64,000 nt of DNA from Rotaria sp. Silwood1 (taxonomy: Eukaryota > Rotifera > Eurotatoria > Philodinida > Philodinidae), in assembly GCA_905250075.1 (NCBI GenBank), contig CAJNOP010000842.1:21089-85088 (forward strand), given 5' to 3'. Both the position numbers and the translations under genes were made by a program. Below, piece by piece: positions 10,922 to 22,484 of the stretch; positions within the stretch are counted from its first letter, which is position 1, and the number at the start of each line of letters is the position of its first letter. A model generated the notes under the pieces. The model saw nothing but the letters and a program-made list of their open reading frames with translations, searched no databases and had not been told where the DNA came from.

Positions 10922-12848
10922 AATTTTCTTCTTTAGAAACCTAATTTTATAAAAAACTTCGCGCCCTTCGAATACTAATTTACTTATCCTTATATTGAAA
11001 GACAAATTTATAACATGATCAAAAGTTTTTAAGGTAGTTCCTGCAGAATTAAAATGTAAAACACAATGAAATAGCTTTGCATGACAATCTCTCACATGGT
11101 GAGGAAGAATTCTCTTCAAATTTATAATTCTCTGTAATAGAAACTAATATATGACATTAAAGAAGAAAGGATAGAATTTTTGAATTTTGGATGTCTAATT
11201 GATTCACATGACAACCCAGAATACTGGTGTTTGCAAAACTCAAAGTTTTGTAGTGCAAAAAGTCATAAAATCATGTTGGAATGTCTGTCACGGTTAGTGC
11301 GGTGGTTTAAAGGAGTGATTCACTATTATCGCTGTAAACTTTAGCATTCTCTAACAAATGATGTTGCACAAAGACCACAAAACCTATAAAGAAACCCGAT
11401 AATCTAGAAACCTTTGGTCGATGTCTGTCATGCCAAAAGATATTTGTGACGGTCTTCATTCTACTTCAAAAGAACATTGAATTGAACAGTAAAGTCGAAA
11501 AATTTATTTGACAAATTAAAACAAAAACACGTTCACATAAGACAGATAATGGTTTTAAAAGTGTGTTGTAGACAATCCAAATGATTCAATTGTTATTTCT
11601 AGACCCTAGCCTTTCGATCTAACAAATACATACTAATCGTCTTATATATTTAGATGTTTCTAATGCCATCTTTTAACTGATCAGGCTTTTTTTTGTAACA
11701 ATTTGATTTTTACAATATCAATATTCGTCTCATTTATGCAAAACTGAACTGGGTAGCTCAATAAATTTTTATTGCCTTTCTTTTAAGTTTTCTTTAGTCA
11801 ATCTGCGACTTAATCATTCTTCATGTCAAACTCAATTTCGAGTCCCATGCATATTTCTTTACAGAATCAAATACAACGTTTTATTATGAACACTTTACTT
11901 AAGAAAATAAAAATTGTTTAAGCTATGACATTTATTTTCATATGTAGCAGTGCAAATAAATCAACCAGATTTAGATTTTTGAAAAACAAATATGAAAAAT
12001 TTATGTTTGAAATTTTTCATTACTTTTAGATACTCTTGAATTGCTAGAAATTTAAGAATTTCTAAAATATTTCGGTTTGAATTGCAGTATAATACTGAAA
12101 ATAATGATAATTATGAAAATTTCGTTTTTTTTGTCGAATATGTGATTATACGTGAATGTGAAAGAAACTAAATCGAAATACATTAGATATCAATGTCTTG
12201 TTTTGAATTTTGCTGCTTCCTTGCTACGTATTACCCAAACGTATAACTGAGATTAGAGAAACAAGAGACGAGCAGTAAAAATTGCAAACTGAAATAAGAT
12301 TCATTCTAAAGTAATCTAGATAGTATCACACTCATTATAGCAGACTGTCAGATATGAAATGAACAGCAATGTCAAAGAACTATGAAATAGAAATTCCTAA
12401 ATTGTAGAGAAATGAGAATTGATTATGAATTCCACTATTCATAATAGCCAAAATAATGCTTTTTCTGCAATAGTTCTCATACCAAAATCTTTACACTTAC
12501 AATTTCTTTGATGAATAGGAATGTACAAGCTAATAAATATCGTGGATGTTGTATCTTTTTTTTAATTTAATCTTAGCAATTATGGAACTTTAGGATAATA
12601 ATATGACACCAAACAGTCTTGAATGCTTTACATCAAAAATATTTAGATAGATAGAAAATAAGCATGAGAGACATTTTTCAGTTGTCTTGGGATATTAAAT
12701 GATTTAATCATGTTCATTTAATACAAGGAACCTTATCAATGCTATTTATTGATTGTTGGACTGTGTACTTCTATCAAACACTTATGTCTCAATATTTGAT
12801 GAAAAAATAAAGTAGAAATAACTGATCTATCATCAGTCTGTGTATCAA
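10922..12848. other. Intergenic, no gene recognised
   Basis: No recognisable coding sequence. The word AGTGCAAAT occurs near 11948 and again near 13036 (inverted) and 13688, hinting at scattered pieces of a shared repeat. Otherwise AT-rich and featureless. Confidence 0.45.
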
Positions 12849-13111
12849 CCAGCAATGTTCAGACTTCCGAAAAAGAAAATTTCGTAAGTTTCGGAGATTT
12901 CAAGAATTTGTGTTCGGAATTGTACATTACCTCCTAAAATGACGTCATTTCTGAATTTTTCGCAATGACGTACTTATAGAAATTTCTGAAAATTACCGAA
13001 ATTTTCAATATGTCTAAAAACTTTTGATTTGCACTGCTATATAGTAATTGAGATGATAGAAATTTCAGAAATACGGGTAATTTCATTTTTTGGAAATCTG
13101 AACATACCTCA
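12849..13111. mobile_element. Small MITE-like element with terminal inverted repeats and 7-bp target duplication
   Basis: The left end CAGCAATGTTCAGACTTCC and the reverse complement of the right end TGAGGTATGTTCAGATTTCC are imperfect inverted repeats. The similarity continues inward through AAAA/GAAATT blocks, so the 263-bp element is partly palindromic. The 7-bp word TATCAAC is present immediately outside both ends (12843-12848 plus the boundary base, and 13112-13118), which fits a target-site duplication; the boundary base is ambiguous. No coding capacity. The superfamily cannot be assigned. Confidence 0.55.
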
Positions 13112-13600
13112 TATCAACATAACAACTTTCATACCAATGAATTTCATTCTTATATTCATTAATCATGAGTTAAATTTTATTTTTAAACTCATAGAAGAAA
13201 AAATAATTATGTAATTTCATGAATTTTCTGATTTATTTTGATTGAGTCATCTGATGTATGACTTTGCGTTGCCAGTCTTTGCAAGATTTCTTGCTACAAT
13301 TTACGTAGGCATTCATTTTTTTTTGTTTCCTCTTGATGCTTACTGCGTTATTCGAACGAACGCAAAAGAAACTCAGGCAACAAAAAAAAAGAAAAAACTG
13401 CTATGTCATCAATAACGACACATACGTCAATAAATGTTGTATTTTTTTTTTCTTTTTTGTTTCTGTTACTGACTCATTCTATTTTTCTAGTTAGTATATA
13501 ATATATAGACATCAAATACAAGCAATCTGACAAACAAAGTTCCTCATAACGGTAAAGTGATTAAACCAACGCGAACTTTATATTTATTTTTATTGATAAT

Positions 13601-13989
13601 GTAAGTACGAAAATATTTTGAACTTATCGAATAGTAGATGATGATTTTAGTTATGTTCGATATTTTATAAGTATATCGTTGCATAGTAGTGCAAATCAAG
13701 ACAAACCCAAAATTTATCAACGATTGAGAATTAAAATAAAAAATTTTGTAATTTCACAAAAAAAAATTTGAAGAAAATTTTTAAAGACGCGAATTTCTTT
13801 TTTGTATTAGCAATATTTTTCAAATTTTATAACAGAATTATAATCGAAAAAAATGCTAATAAGAATTGTCATTCGAATAAGATTGCTTGATCGTTTTATT
13901 TTCTGAAAATTTCACAACACATTATTTTATTGTAAATAAATCAAGTATAACTATTATTCATATAGATTTTTTATTAAAATATATTTTAG
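13601..13989 (+). other. Probable 5'-UTR intron of the amidase gene
   Basis: A strong donor (GTAAGTACG at 13601) and acceptor (ATATTTTAG ending at 13989) bracket 389 bp immediately upstream of the amidase ATG at 14011. A TATA-like stretch (TATATAATATATAG near 13494) sits about 100 bp before the donor. The region between has no upstream ATG, so it would be a non-coding leader exon. Having a spliced leader suggests the gene is adapted to eukaryotic expression. Confidence 0.45.
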
Positions 13990-14010
13990 ATTACAATAAT
14001 TAACACTAGA

Positions 14011-14592
14011 ATGGTTCCGTATAATCAAGTATTAGGAATTGCTTCATCAAATGTTCCAGCTTATTCAAATGGTGATGATGATTTTTTTTCTGCTGAACAT
14101 CATTATTGTCATGGAATATGTACAGGATATAAATGGCAATGTGTTGAATTTGCTCGTCGATGGTTATTATTACGAAAAACTTGTATATTTAAAAGTATTG
14201 GATCAGCAGCCGATGCTTGGCATGAACTATCTAGTATTGAACGAGTTACTGATGGAAAAAAAATTCCATTAATAGCTCGTTCCAATGGTTCTTCAACGTT
14301 ACCGAAAAAAGATTCTCTACTTATTTATCCTCGTTGTCGGGATTTACCTTTTGGACATATTGCTATTATAACTGAAGTTGGAAGTAATTATATTCGTATT
14401 GCTGAACAAAACTATCGGTTCCATCGTTGGTCAGGAAACTATGCTCGTCAAATTGCGATGGTAGTTAAAGATGGAGAATGTTACTTGAAGGATTATTATA
14501 AAATTAGTGGATGGATGGAAATCGCTGGAAATGAAGAATTACAAGCATTAGGTGAATCAGCATTAGAAATCATACGAATGCAACAACGATAG
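14011..14592 (+). CDS. Glutathionylspermidine/trypanothione amidase-like CHAP protein
   Basis: A 193-residue intronless coding sequence corresponds almost end to end to the N-terminal amidase (CHAP) domain of bacterial glutathionylspermidine synthetase/amidase and trypanosomatid trypanothione synthetase. Papain-like catalytic elements are intact: Cys44 in GYKWQCVEFARRW, His116 in FGHIAIITEV and the AEQN motif at 131-134. The family hydrolyses the amide bond of glutathionylspermidine, releasing glutathione and spermidine. The ATP-grasp synthetase domain of the two-domain enzymes is absent: the frame stops at 14592 and nothing similar follows. No signal peptide is visible, so a cytosolic role is likely. 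The family is not a standard animal one. A two-domain foreign trypanothione synthetase has been reported from bdelloid rotifers, so horizontal origin is a reasonable inference. An AATAAA lies at 14632. Confidence 0.88.
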   Translation: MVPYNQVLGIASSNVPAYSNGDDDFFSAEHHYCHGICTGYKWQCVEFARRWLLLRKTCIFKSIGSAADAWHELSSIERVTDGKKIPLIARSNGSSTLPKKDSLLIYPRCRDLPFGHIAIITEVGSNYIRIAEQNYRFHRWSGNYARQIAMVVKDGECYLKDYYKISGWMEIAGNEELQALGESALEIIRMQQR

Positions 14593-14815
14593 TTGCATTA
14601 GGAAAAAAGTTTAGTTCTTTGTTTTTTGATAAATAAATTTGTGTAAAATATAATTATATATATATGTATTTATGATGAACGATATTTTAACATATGAATT
14701 ATTTGATAAAATGTGTTTCTTTTTTTGCTACATATTAATAAAACAATGAATTATTCAGAACAGGACTTTGTTTTAAGATATAAAATTTGTCCAAAGTCTA
14801 TCGTATAGTCACGAC

Positions 14816-15905
14816 TAGACATCGGCGTAACCAATATTTTTTGGTCACGGTCACGTCACGGTAGCCACGCCAGTCTCTATACAAACGACTATTTTCTTTT
14901 TCTCAAAATAGCATACCCTTCTCTTCGGATAGGAGGTCTCTATATTAGAGGGCTTTCCATAATAGAAGACCCCCTTGGAGAAAATATGTGCAAGACTTAG
15001 TATAAGACCTCATTCAATTATCGAATTTTCCGAAAAAGGACAACTTCAACTACCTGATTTACACCATAATGTGCTTAGTTTTCAGAGTTTTGAGCTGAAA
15101 ACCTTAACTAAGTGTTTTCAACGTTTTATCTAGGCTTTTAAAATCCGAAAAATTCCTTCTCAAAGCATCAAAATCGCTTTGGCTTTTTGAACAATCTTTT
15201 TAGTTGAAATCTGTAAAAACAAAAGAGACACAACACAAGACCCTCTGGAAAAGTTTTGCGATTCGACACAATAGAAAACCTCGAATCTCCTCGTGCGGAG
15301 TGGTGGAAGATAATATAACAGATAAATGAAAAGGATTAGGTATGAAAAAATTGATGAATTTGTTTTTGAGAAAATATCTTAAAGTTTTTGAAAGTTTATT
15401 TGGCCAAAGCCTGAATAGAAATGAGCGAAATCAGAACAAGTGGAGAAATGATCAATCATCGAATAAGTCATCTGACAAAAGTCAAAAAAGTCGAAAATAT
15501 ATGAAAATGACGTAATTCTTGTTCAAGGAGGTCATAATATTTTTAATGGTACATTTTTTTCTAAAGTATTTCTATGCGAACTGTTTAAAATATATTAATA
15601 CTGAGTATATTTTTTCTGGTATTGCGATTGTATTGATTCTATTCCTTCGTTTTGAGTTAGCATAATTAGAAAGGGATATTGATACATATTGAAAGAATAC
15701 TAAATATAATATTTAATTCTCTATAAAGTTTGAAAATAACTGCTTTTTAGTTACATTGAAAATTTATCGTGACTGGTCGTGACCAGGTTTTGGTCACGGT
15801 CAGGTCACGGCCACGACTTTTTTTCGAAAAGTGGTCACGGTTGTGAGTCACGATCGTGACCGTGACCGTGACTCATGGCAGTCACGGCGGTCACGCCGAT
15901 GTCTA
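14816..15905. mobile_element. Non-autonomous hAT-like DNA transposon
   Basis: The left end TAGACATCGGCGTAACC and the reverse complement of the right end TAGACATCGGCGTGACC match over 16 of 17 bases. Eight-base flanks GTCACGAC (14808-14815) and GTCATGAC (15906-15913) match at 7 of 8 positions, as expected for an aged hAT target duplication. Both subterminal regions are packed with GTCACG/CGTGAC words (left 14845-14875, right 15765-15895), which resemble the clustered transposase-binding repeats of hAT elements. The roughly 900-bp interior has no usable open frame and no transposase motif, so movement would need an enzyme encoded elsewhere. Confidence 0.75.
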
Positions 15906-15913
15906 GTCATGAC

Positions 15914-17936
15914 ATATGTACATTTGAAAATATGATAGTAAACGAATGAAAAAAAAATAATCTGACCAGTTATGTTCAAAATATATTAACGTTAAATGAA
16001 TTGAATAGAAAACTTGTTGAAGATGAAGTTGGTACTGAGATTCAGTGGTGACACGAAGGGGATAAGATTGGAGGAAGGTTTAAGGAAATCTTGGCTATAT
16101 CTTTCTTTTATGCTGGGTAAATCATCACAGTTCTATTTATTTTAAATTGCAAGAGTTTATAGACCACCTCTTTCCTTAATTAATGAAGTTTATGGCTATT
16201 CCATTCTTCAATTTTCTAAAAGCTTTATTTAATGGAACTATTCTCCATATACGTAACATTTCTTTCTACGTCAAGTCAAAATATTTTTAAAGTATCTAAA
16301 GTTGTTCAATTAATAGAACTTAGAATCATTCATTTACGATACTCAAGTAATCGCACTAGCTTTATCAACCTTTTCGATAGCATTGTCACAAGGATAAAAC
16401 TGACCTTATGACTGTAACAATGGCTAAGATCTTCAAATGTAACAATATAATTTATATTACCTGCGGAAGTGAAATAAATCTGCAAGAGAAGATAGAGTTT
16501 CTAAACAACCTACACTTCACTTTTTATCATTATAGTTCTAGCATTTTATTTATTTGGTCAGCAATGGAAAAAAAATTGTCAGCTATGTGTCTAATGATAT
16601 GATAAAAATAACGCTATCGGGACATTTTTCTCTGCCTTTTTCATACACATTAATAAATTTTTAATTTTTCGAGTATATAAACAGTGTACAGAATAGCATA
16701 TGACTTACAGTTATCTACTTGAAGATGTTATAACTGAATTTTATTTGTAGCCGTTTTTAGAAACATTTTCAAAGAAGTTTACAACGAATACAAAACATAT
16801 ATATATATATATCAAGATTGAAGTTTTTCGTCCCAAACCTTTCTTGTTTTAAATATGGAATTGGTTGATTGGAAGCAACCTGATTGATACTAAAAAGAAA
16901 ATTTCACTTCGATCTATATGAAATGTACTGAAACGATAAGTAACGCCGATTATACGATATTGTTAGGAATTGTTTACAAGAGATACTACCATTAAAGTTA
17001 AGAAAAAATAACAATCATTCGGTTATTACAAATTTGATATATACGAGACAAAAAAATTGAACGCTTATCTTTTCTAGTAGATAAAAATCAATAAAACTTT
17101 TTCTATAAGCATATCTAAATGCATTCTATAGAATGAAATGTTTCGACCGATTAAAGATTTTCGATTGAATGCTCTTGAGACGACATCAATTTCTGACAAT
17201 GAATTTAGAATACTTAGAAGTCAATGCATAAACATTGTTCTGTACTAAGAGGAAAAGAAGGATTCGATGATAAAATACAATAAAGATTGCAGGCTTAATA
17301 TGCATTCCCTTATAAAAGTAAATATACCACATAGTCAACGTCTCTCATAGTAACATACAAAAATTAATGCATAATTAAGTGTAAATGATCAATATTTGAT
17401 CATAATATTAAATGACCTTCTTTTTTTGATGATAATATTTTACTAAAAATTCATGTCTAACCTAATGGGAAAAATTTTTTCAAATTCTTATTTGTTAATT
17501 TTCTGTGTTTTATTATTATCGAAGTTCAGGCATATTCAGATACTATCGAAAATATTGAAAACGATATAATTTTCATTTTCTTCATATTCTTTTCATCGTA
17601 TTACGCTTTTTTTTGAATTTATAAATTCTTATAGACACATGTTAAGGTTATTTTTTATCTGATAATTGCACGAAATATATTACACAATGTTCCTGCTAAA
17701 ATAATTCACCTAAATGTAAGGATTTAACTCTTTTGATAAGAACCGTTTCGTATAAATCGAATAATTTCTTTTTTTTTCTTGTTTCCATTGAATATTTACG
17801 ATCGAAGTCAACTTCTCTAACTACTGAATACCTTGCAATTGACAATGAATTTCTAATCAAGTATAGTCATTCTACATCAAATATTTGATAAAATTTTTCA
17901 CAGTAAAAATTCTTGTTATCAGTATCATAAAATCTC
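15914..17936. other. Intergenic, no gene recognised
   Basis: AT-rich sequence with an (AT)n microsatellite at about 16796-16813. No recognisable coding region or transposon ends. Confidence 0.45.
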
Positions 17937-17945
17937 TATAAAAAG
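17937..17945 (+). promoter_or_regulatory. Candidate TATA box of the GlpQ-like gene
   Basis: TATAAAAAG lies about 70 bp before the ATG at 18014, a plausible core promoter position with a leader of around 40 bases. Confidence 0.35.
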
Positions 17946-18013
17946 ACACCTTCATAAATTATTTTATACATCAAACGACAATATCATCAGATTTACATTA
18001 CATATTTTATTGA

Positions 18014-19174
18014 ATGGATAAAATGTTATTTTGTATGCTTATAATTCATTTCATAATAATTTATATTGTTCAAATTTGTCAAGGACTTACACGTCCATTG
18101 GTAATTGGTCATCGTGGTTCAGCCTATTTACCTGAACTTACATTAGAATCTCAATCAATGGCACATGCTCTAAGAGCTGATGTAATTGAAATTGATGTTT
18201 GTCTTAGTCGAGATAATCAATTAATTGTCGTTCATGGTAAAATTGAATATTTTCTTTAAAAAATTCTCTATAATTTTTTTTTTTCTTCTAAAGATCTTTA
18301 TTTAAATGCGATAAGTAATGTCGAAAATATATTTCCAAATCGAAATCGTTCTGATGGTTATCATTATGTCATTGATTTTAATCTTGAGGAATTACGTCGT
18401 CTAAATATTCATGAACGTACTTCACCGTTTACTAATATACAAGTTTATCCAGCTCGTTTTCCTTCATCATCAACAGTACAATTTCATCTTTCAACACTTA
18501 ATGAAACAATTGAATTATTACTTGGTCTTAGTCATTCTACAAATCGACAATATCAATTACTTATTGAAATAAAAAATCCTGAATATCATATACAATACAA
18601 TAGATCTATTTCATCAATACTACTTTCAACATTAAATGCTTATAATTTAACTGAACTTAATGATCCAATTATAATTCAAACATTTCACATAGAAGAATTA
18701 ATACATATTCGTAAGAATCTATTGAGTAAATTACGTTTGGTTGCTTTATTAACATGGAATTGGTTAAATGAATCTTCAAGTGATTATGATTTCTATCGAA
18801 GTGAACAAGGTTTACAAAATTTATCAACGATTGTTCAAGCTATTGCACCAAATATGGAATTATTGGTTAATTTTGCTCTAGATGGATCATTTATTAATGT
18901 TACAAATTTAACTTTATTGGCTCATAAATATAATCTTTCTGTTTATCCATGGACATTTCGACGTGATACCTTCAAAGGAAATTTTGAACAATTAATAAAC
19001 ATTTTTTATAAAACAGTTAAAGTAGATGGTTTCATTACGAGTCAACCAGATGTAGTAATTGAATTATTAGAAAAACAAACATCAATTCCCAATACTTTAT
19101 CTAATCAATTACCTAGTCTCTCGTATTTCATAATTCTAATACTTATATTTCTGCAAAGTGTTATTGATACATGA
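18014..19174 (+). CDS. Secreted glycerophosphodiester phosphodiesterase, bacterial GlpQ type
   Basis: Two exons (18014-18236, 18294-19174) separated by a 57-bp intron encode about 367 residues. The enzyme class hydrolyses glycerophosphodiesters to glycerol-3-phosphate and an alcohol. An N-terminal hydrophobic segment (residues about 4-23) looks like a signal peptide. Family blocks are GHRG at 32-35, IEIDV (Glu59, Asp61) and VVHD (74-75, across the splice), followed by FPNRNRSDG, YHYVIDF, the RFP block, EIKNPEYH and VYPWTFR. This order matches bacterial GlpQ better than the animal GDE family. The PE(N/H)T motif reads PELT here; the catalytic His and metal-binding acids are kept. A hydrophobic C-terminal tail (SYFIILILIFLQSVIDT) could be a GPI signal or membrane anchor, placing the enzyme at the cell surface. 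Bacterial ancestry with an acquired intron is inferred. Confidence 0.85.
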
Positions 19175-20798
19175 ATAATTAACTAATTTACATAATAAAT
19201 ACATGAAAGAAATGGAATTTATCTAAGAATAATAAAATTAAAAATCATTTCGAAATGTTTCATAAGTCCGAAACAGACGAAGAAAATAATTTTATTTCTT
19301 TTTCCTTTTAGTATTAAAATAAAAGAAAACATCTCATCAGTTGGATATGCTGAAGTGAAAAGAGAATTATTGATCTATAGTGTGTATATACTTATAAAAA
19401 GGTTTCTTTTTATGTATCAAAATCTTTATCAATTTTATGTTTTTAGATATAGAATAAAAAAAAAAGTATCAACATGAAATATTCAAGAAAACGATATTGT
19501 CAAACTTCCACGTATTCACTTTTACAGAAAAAAGAAATCAATCATATAAATTATTATATAACTAATATGTTCTTCTTATAGTGTGGAGTAAAGTTCTATA
19601 CAGTCAACTATTATAGGTCAGCAACAAAGTTTTGGTAACAGATTGAATATAACCAACATTGAGCTAATTTTAAGCTACACAAAGAGCATATTTCGTGTTC
19701 TAAAGTTTAGATGTAATGCTGCCATTCATTTCTCTTTAAAATAAAATAAAGTAAATTTAACATATTCGTTCTTTGATATGTACATAGTAGTTTTTGTTTA
19801 TGTCCCGAAATTGTTCATCAAGAAAGGTGACTTGTTTTGAAAAACCTTTCGGTATCATATGTACATTTCAACACATTATAGATTTATGATTTTTTTAAAA
19901 ATTTTCTCGGTGATAAACGTACACTGTGCAACGTGTCCCAAGAAAAAAAAATGTTTGATTATTTCTAGTTGACACCCTTTCAATCAATCAATCACATTTC
20001 ACAGGCACGGCATTTGTTCACACTTTGATTTATACTTGTAAATATTTCTAACAAATTGTATTGTACACAACAAAGCATTAAAAACTTTAATAAACAAAGA
20101 ATCGTCATCATCTTTTCATGCACATATGCATTTTATCACTGAATAACTTAGTTTTTTTTCCATAAAGTTCATGCATTGTATGGTTTCTTATAAATCCTTC
20201 TATATTATTGCGTACACATACATATCCAAATAAATCAAGATCCTTTCAGTTTCATTCAAGACTACACTTAAAGTTGATTATATGGTTCATGTATGATTGA
20301 GACTATACATAAATATGTACAAGAAAATGATTATATTTATTTTTATATTCAGTTTTGCTTATACATGTTCGATGATTCCACATTGAAAAAAGTTCCCTTT
20401 TTTTTTTGTTAATTAGCGAAAAAGAGAAGTGATCAATACAGATTTCTATATTTTCGAATCCAGATTTAAAAGCTATCTATAGATATTTATTCTGGACAGA
20501 ATGAAAGTGAAGTCTAAATATATAACATCTAAATATCTTCTTTTACAAAGCTCTATACGATAAAATTTCGAAGATCCAATCATATCAATATTTTCTGAAG
20601 AATATATTCAAACTGCTGTTGATTTTATTTAAATAGTCATTATCTTCTCTACGTGCTTCTATTGAAATTGCATTTTCTCATTAATGAATTGATTATTTAA
20701 CATGTCAATTTTAATAATACAATTAATTATTTATAATAAATTATTATTGTAAAGAAGAAAATAAACTGATAATCATATTCAAAACATTCACACTAAAA
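19175..20798. other. Intergenic, no gene recognised
   Basis: AT-rich; several AATAAA-like words soon after 19180 may serve the preceding gene. No coding signal recognised. Confidence 0.45.
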
Positions 20799-22484
20799 AT
20801 GATTGTTCGATTGGTATCACTCGTTCTTATCTTTTATCGTAAGTTGATTTCTTTTAGGATAAAACAAATCTTTATCTATTATCATTATTTAGTGTGGACA
20901 ATTATTATCAATGAAACAAATACAATAGAAACGATCATTGACATCTACTCGGAGAATATAACTATCATATGGGAACCTTTTCATATAAAAAGATGTGCAA
21001 ATAGAACCGAAATAAGTTTATCACTATTCATATGTAAATCAAATGAAAGTTATCTTGAAGTTACTGATATATCTTGTCGACAAGAGAAAATACTCACTTT
21101 TGATCAAACAGCATGTTCGCCAACTACATTTCAATCACTAGTATTGACTACTGAAAAAATACAAACAACAAAATCAACAACTAGATCTACATTAGGACTA
21201 TATGGATGTCCAGAAAAAAATAAGATTGGTCAATATTGTAATATCTCAAATGATATATGTAAAATGTTAGGACCATGTAAAAATCAAGGACATTGTTATT
21301 TCAATGAAACTCTTCCATTACAATATATGTGTCAATGTCCAGTGGGATTTTCAGGTTATGATTGTGAATATGATAACAGAATATGTAAAAATAATACATG
21401 TTGGTAAGATAAGAATACAATTAAAATTAGAATTGAACAAAAAGAGTCACTATAAAGTTTTGACTACAAAACAGCATATATGTAGGCTTACAGAGAAAGG
21501 CTTTCTATTTCTAATCATGTATGTCGTATCAAGTTCTACTGCATATTGTTAATATATCAATAAATAATCCTAGTTTCATCATACTCCACCATGATTGCGG
21601 TGAAGTTGGCATCATCTATCGATATGTTACACAGGCAGAACTTCATCCCTAGTCGAGAATCCCTAAACGAATCTTTGAAGACTTCCTGTCAAAATTCCCT
21701 GGAGAATCCCGACAGGGTTCCCTATAGATTTACGAGGGAGTCAAGAAGTCTTCAGGGATTGATGTGAGAGTTTCTGGGAATTTGCTAGGGACTTCGTAGG
21801 AATATACCATTAGACTTACGACGACTGCAAACGATCGTACACGATAATCTTATCGTACTATACACCTCTAGTAAAATCTCATTATAAAATACTCTCGAAG
21901 TCCCTGGAGAATCATGACAGGGACCGAGGGTGAGTGTGGGAATCCCCAGGGATTCTCAATTAGGGATATATTCGCTTCTGTAATAAAAACTCATGATTAT
22001 ATCTTTCGTATTTAGGCATGATGGAGATTGTGTTGAAATGAATGGAACTGTGTCTATTAATAATCAAACAACATTTAAATGTATATGTGAATATGGTTAT
22101 GATGGAGCACGATGTGAATTAATACGTGATATGTGTGTTAATATAACCTGTAAAAATAATGGTATTTGTTTTTCATCCTATCTATCATGGACATGTCATT
22201 GTCTTGATTCTTCACTTTATTCTGGAAAATATTGTGAACATAAAAGTACATTATTAGTAGCTAAACAAGCATTAAGTAAATCATTCGCATCAATAGCTAT
22301 TGCAGCTATTATTGCTGTTTTTTTATTTGTTATTATCATGGATATATTGAAATATGTATTTAAAATTGATCCAGTTGATCGTGAACGACGATTAATGAAA
22401 TTAGAACAAAAGAAAAAACATTTAAATAAAAATAGAAAAAAACGATTTAGAAAAGTTCCTTTAAAAGTTTTTTATATATCTTAA
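20799..22484 (+). CDS. Single-pass membrane protein with three EGF-like domains
   Basis: Proposed exons are 20799-20838, 20893-21403 and 22016-22484, giving about 339 residues. The first 54-bp intron (GTAAGTTG...TTATTTAG) is a multiple of three, so the frame is open with or without splicing. Splicing it gives a compact signal peptide (MIVRLVSLVLIFYLW). After a cysteine-containing, threonine-rich ectodomain come three EGF-like modules: CKMLGPCKNQGHC...CQCPVGFSGYDC, CKNNTCWHDGDC...CICEYGYDGARC and CVNITCKNNGIC...CHCLDSSLYSGKYC. A hydrophobic helix (ASIAIAAIIAVFLFVIIM) and a very basic tail (KKKHLNKNRKKRFRK) follow. Several N-x-T/S sites fit an extracellular position. The second intron (612 bp) falls inside the middle EGF module and carries a MITE-like insert. 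No catalytic or signalling domain is present; adhesion or receptor roles are possible. I cannot name an orthologue. Confidence 0.8.
21646..21967. mobile_element. MITE-like insert inside the EGF-gene intron
   Basis: The left end ATCCCTAGTCGAGAATCCCT and the reverse complement of the right end ATCCCTAATTGAGAATCCCT match at 18 of 20 positions. Internally a block close to TCCCTGGAGAATCCCGACAG occurs twice in the same direction (from 21696 and 21901). GGGATT/AATCCC words recur throughout, and the roughly 320 bp is far more GC-rich than its surroundings. I could not settle a target duplication. It has no coding capacity and should be removed with the intron. Confidence 0.6.

Noticed and set aside
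14816..15905. Transposase gene within the hAT-like element
   Set aside because: No open frame of useful length and no hAT dimerisation-domain motif, so it was called non-autonomous.
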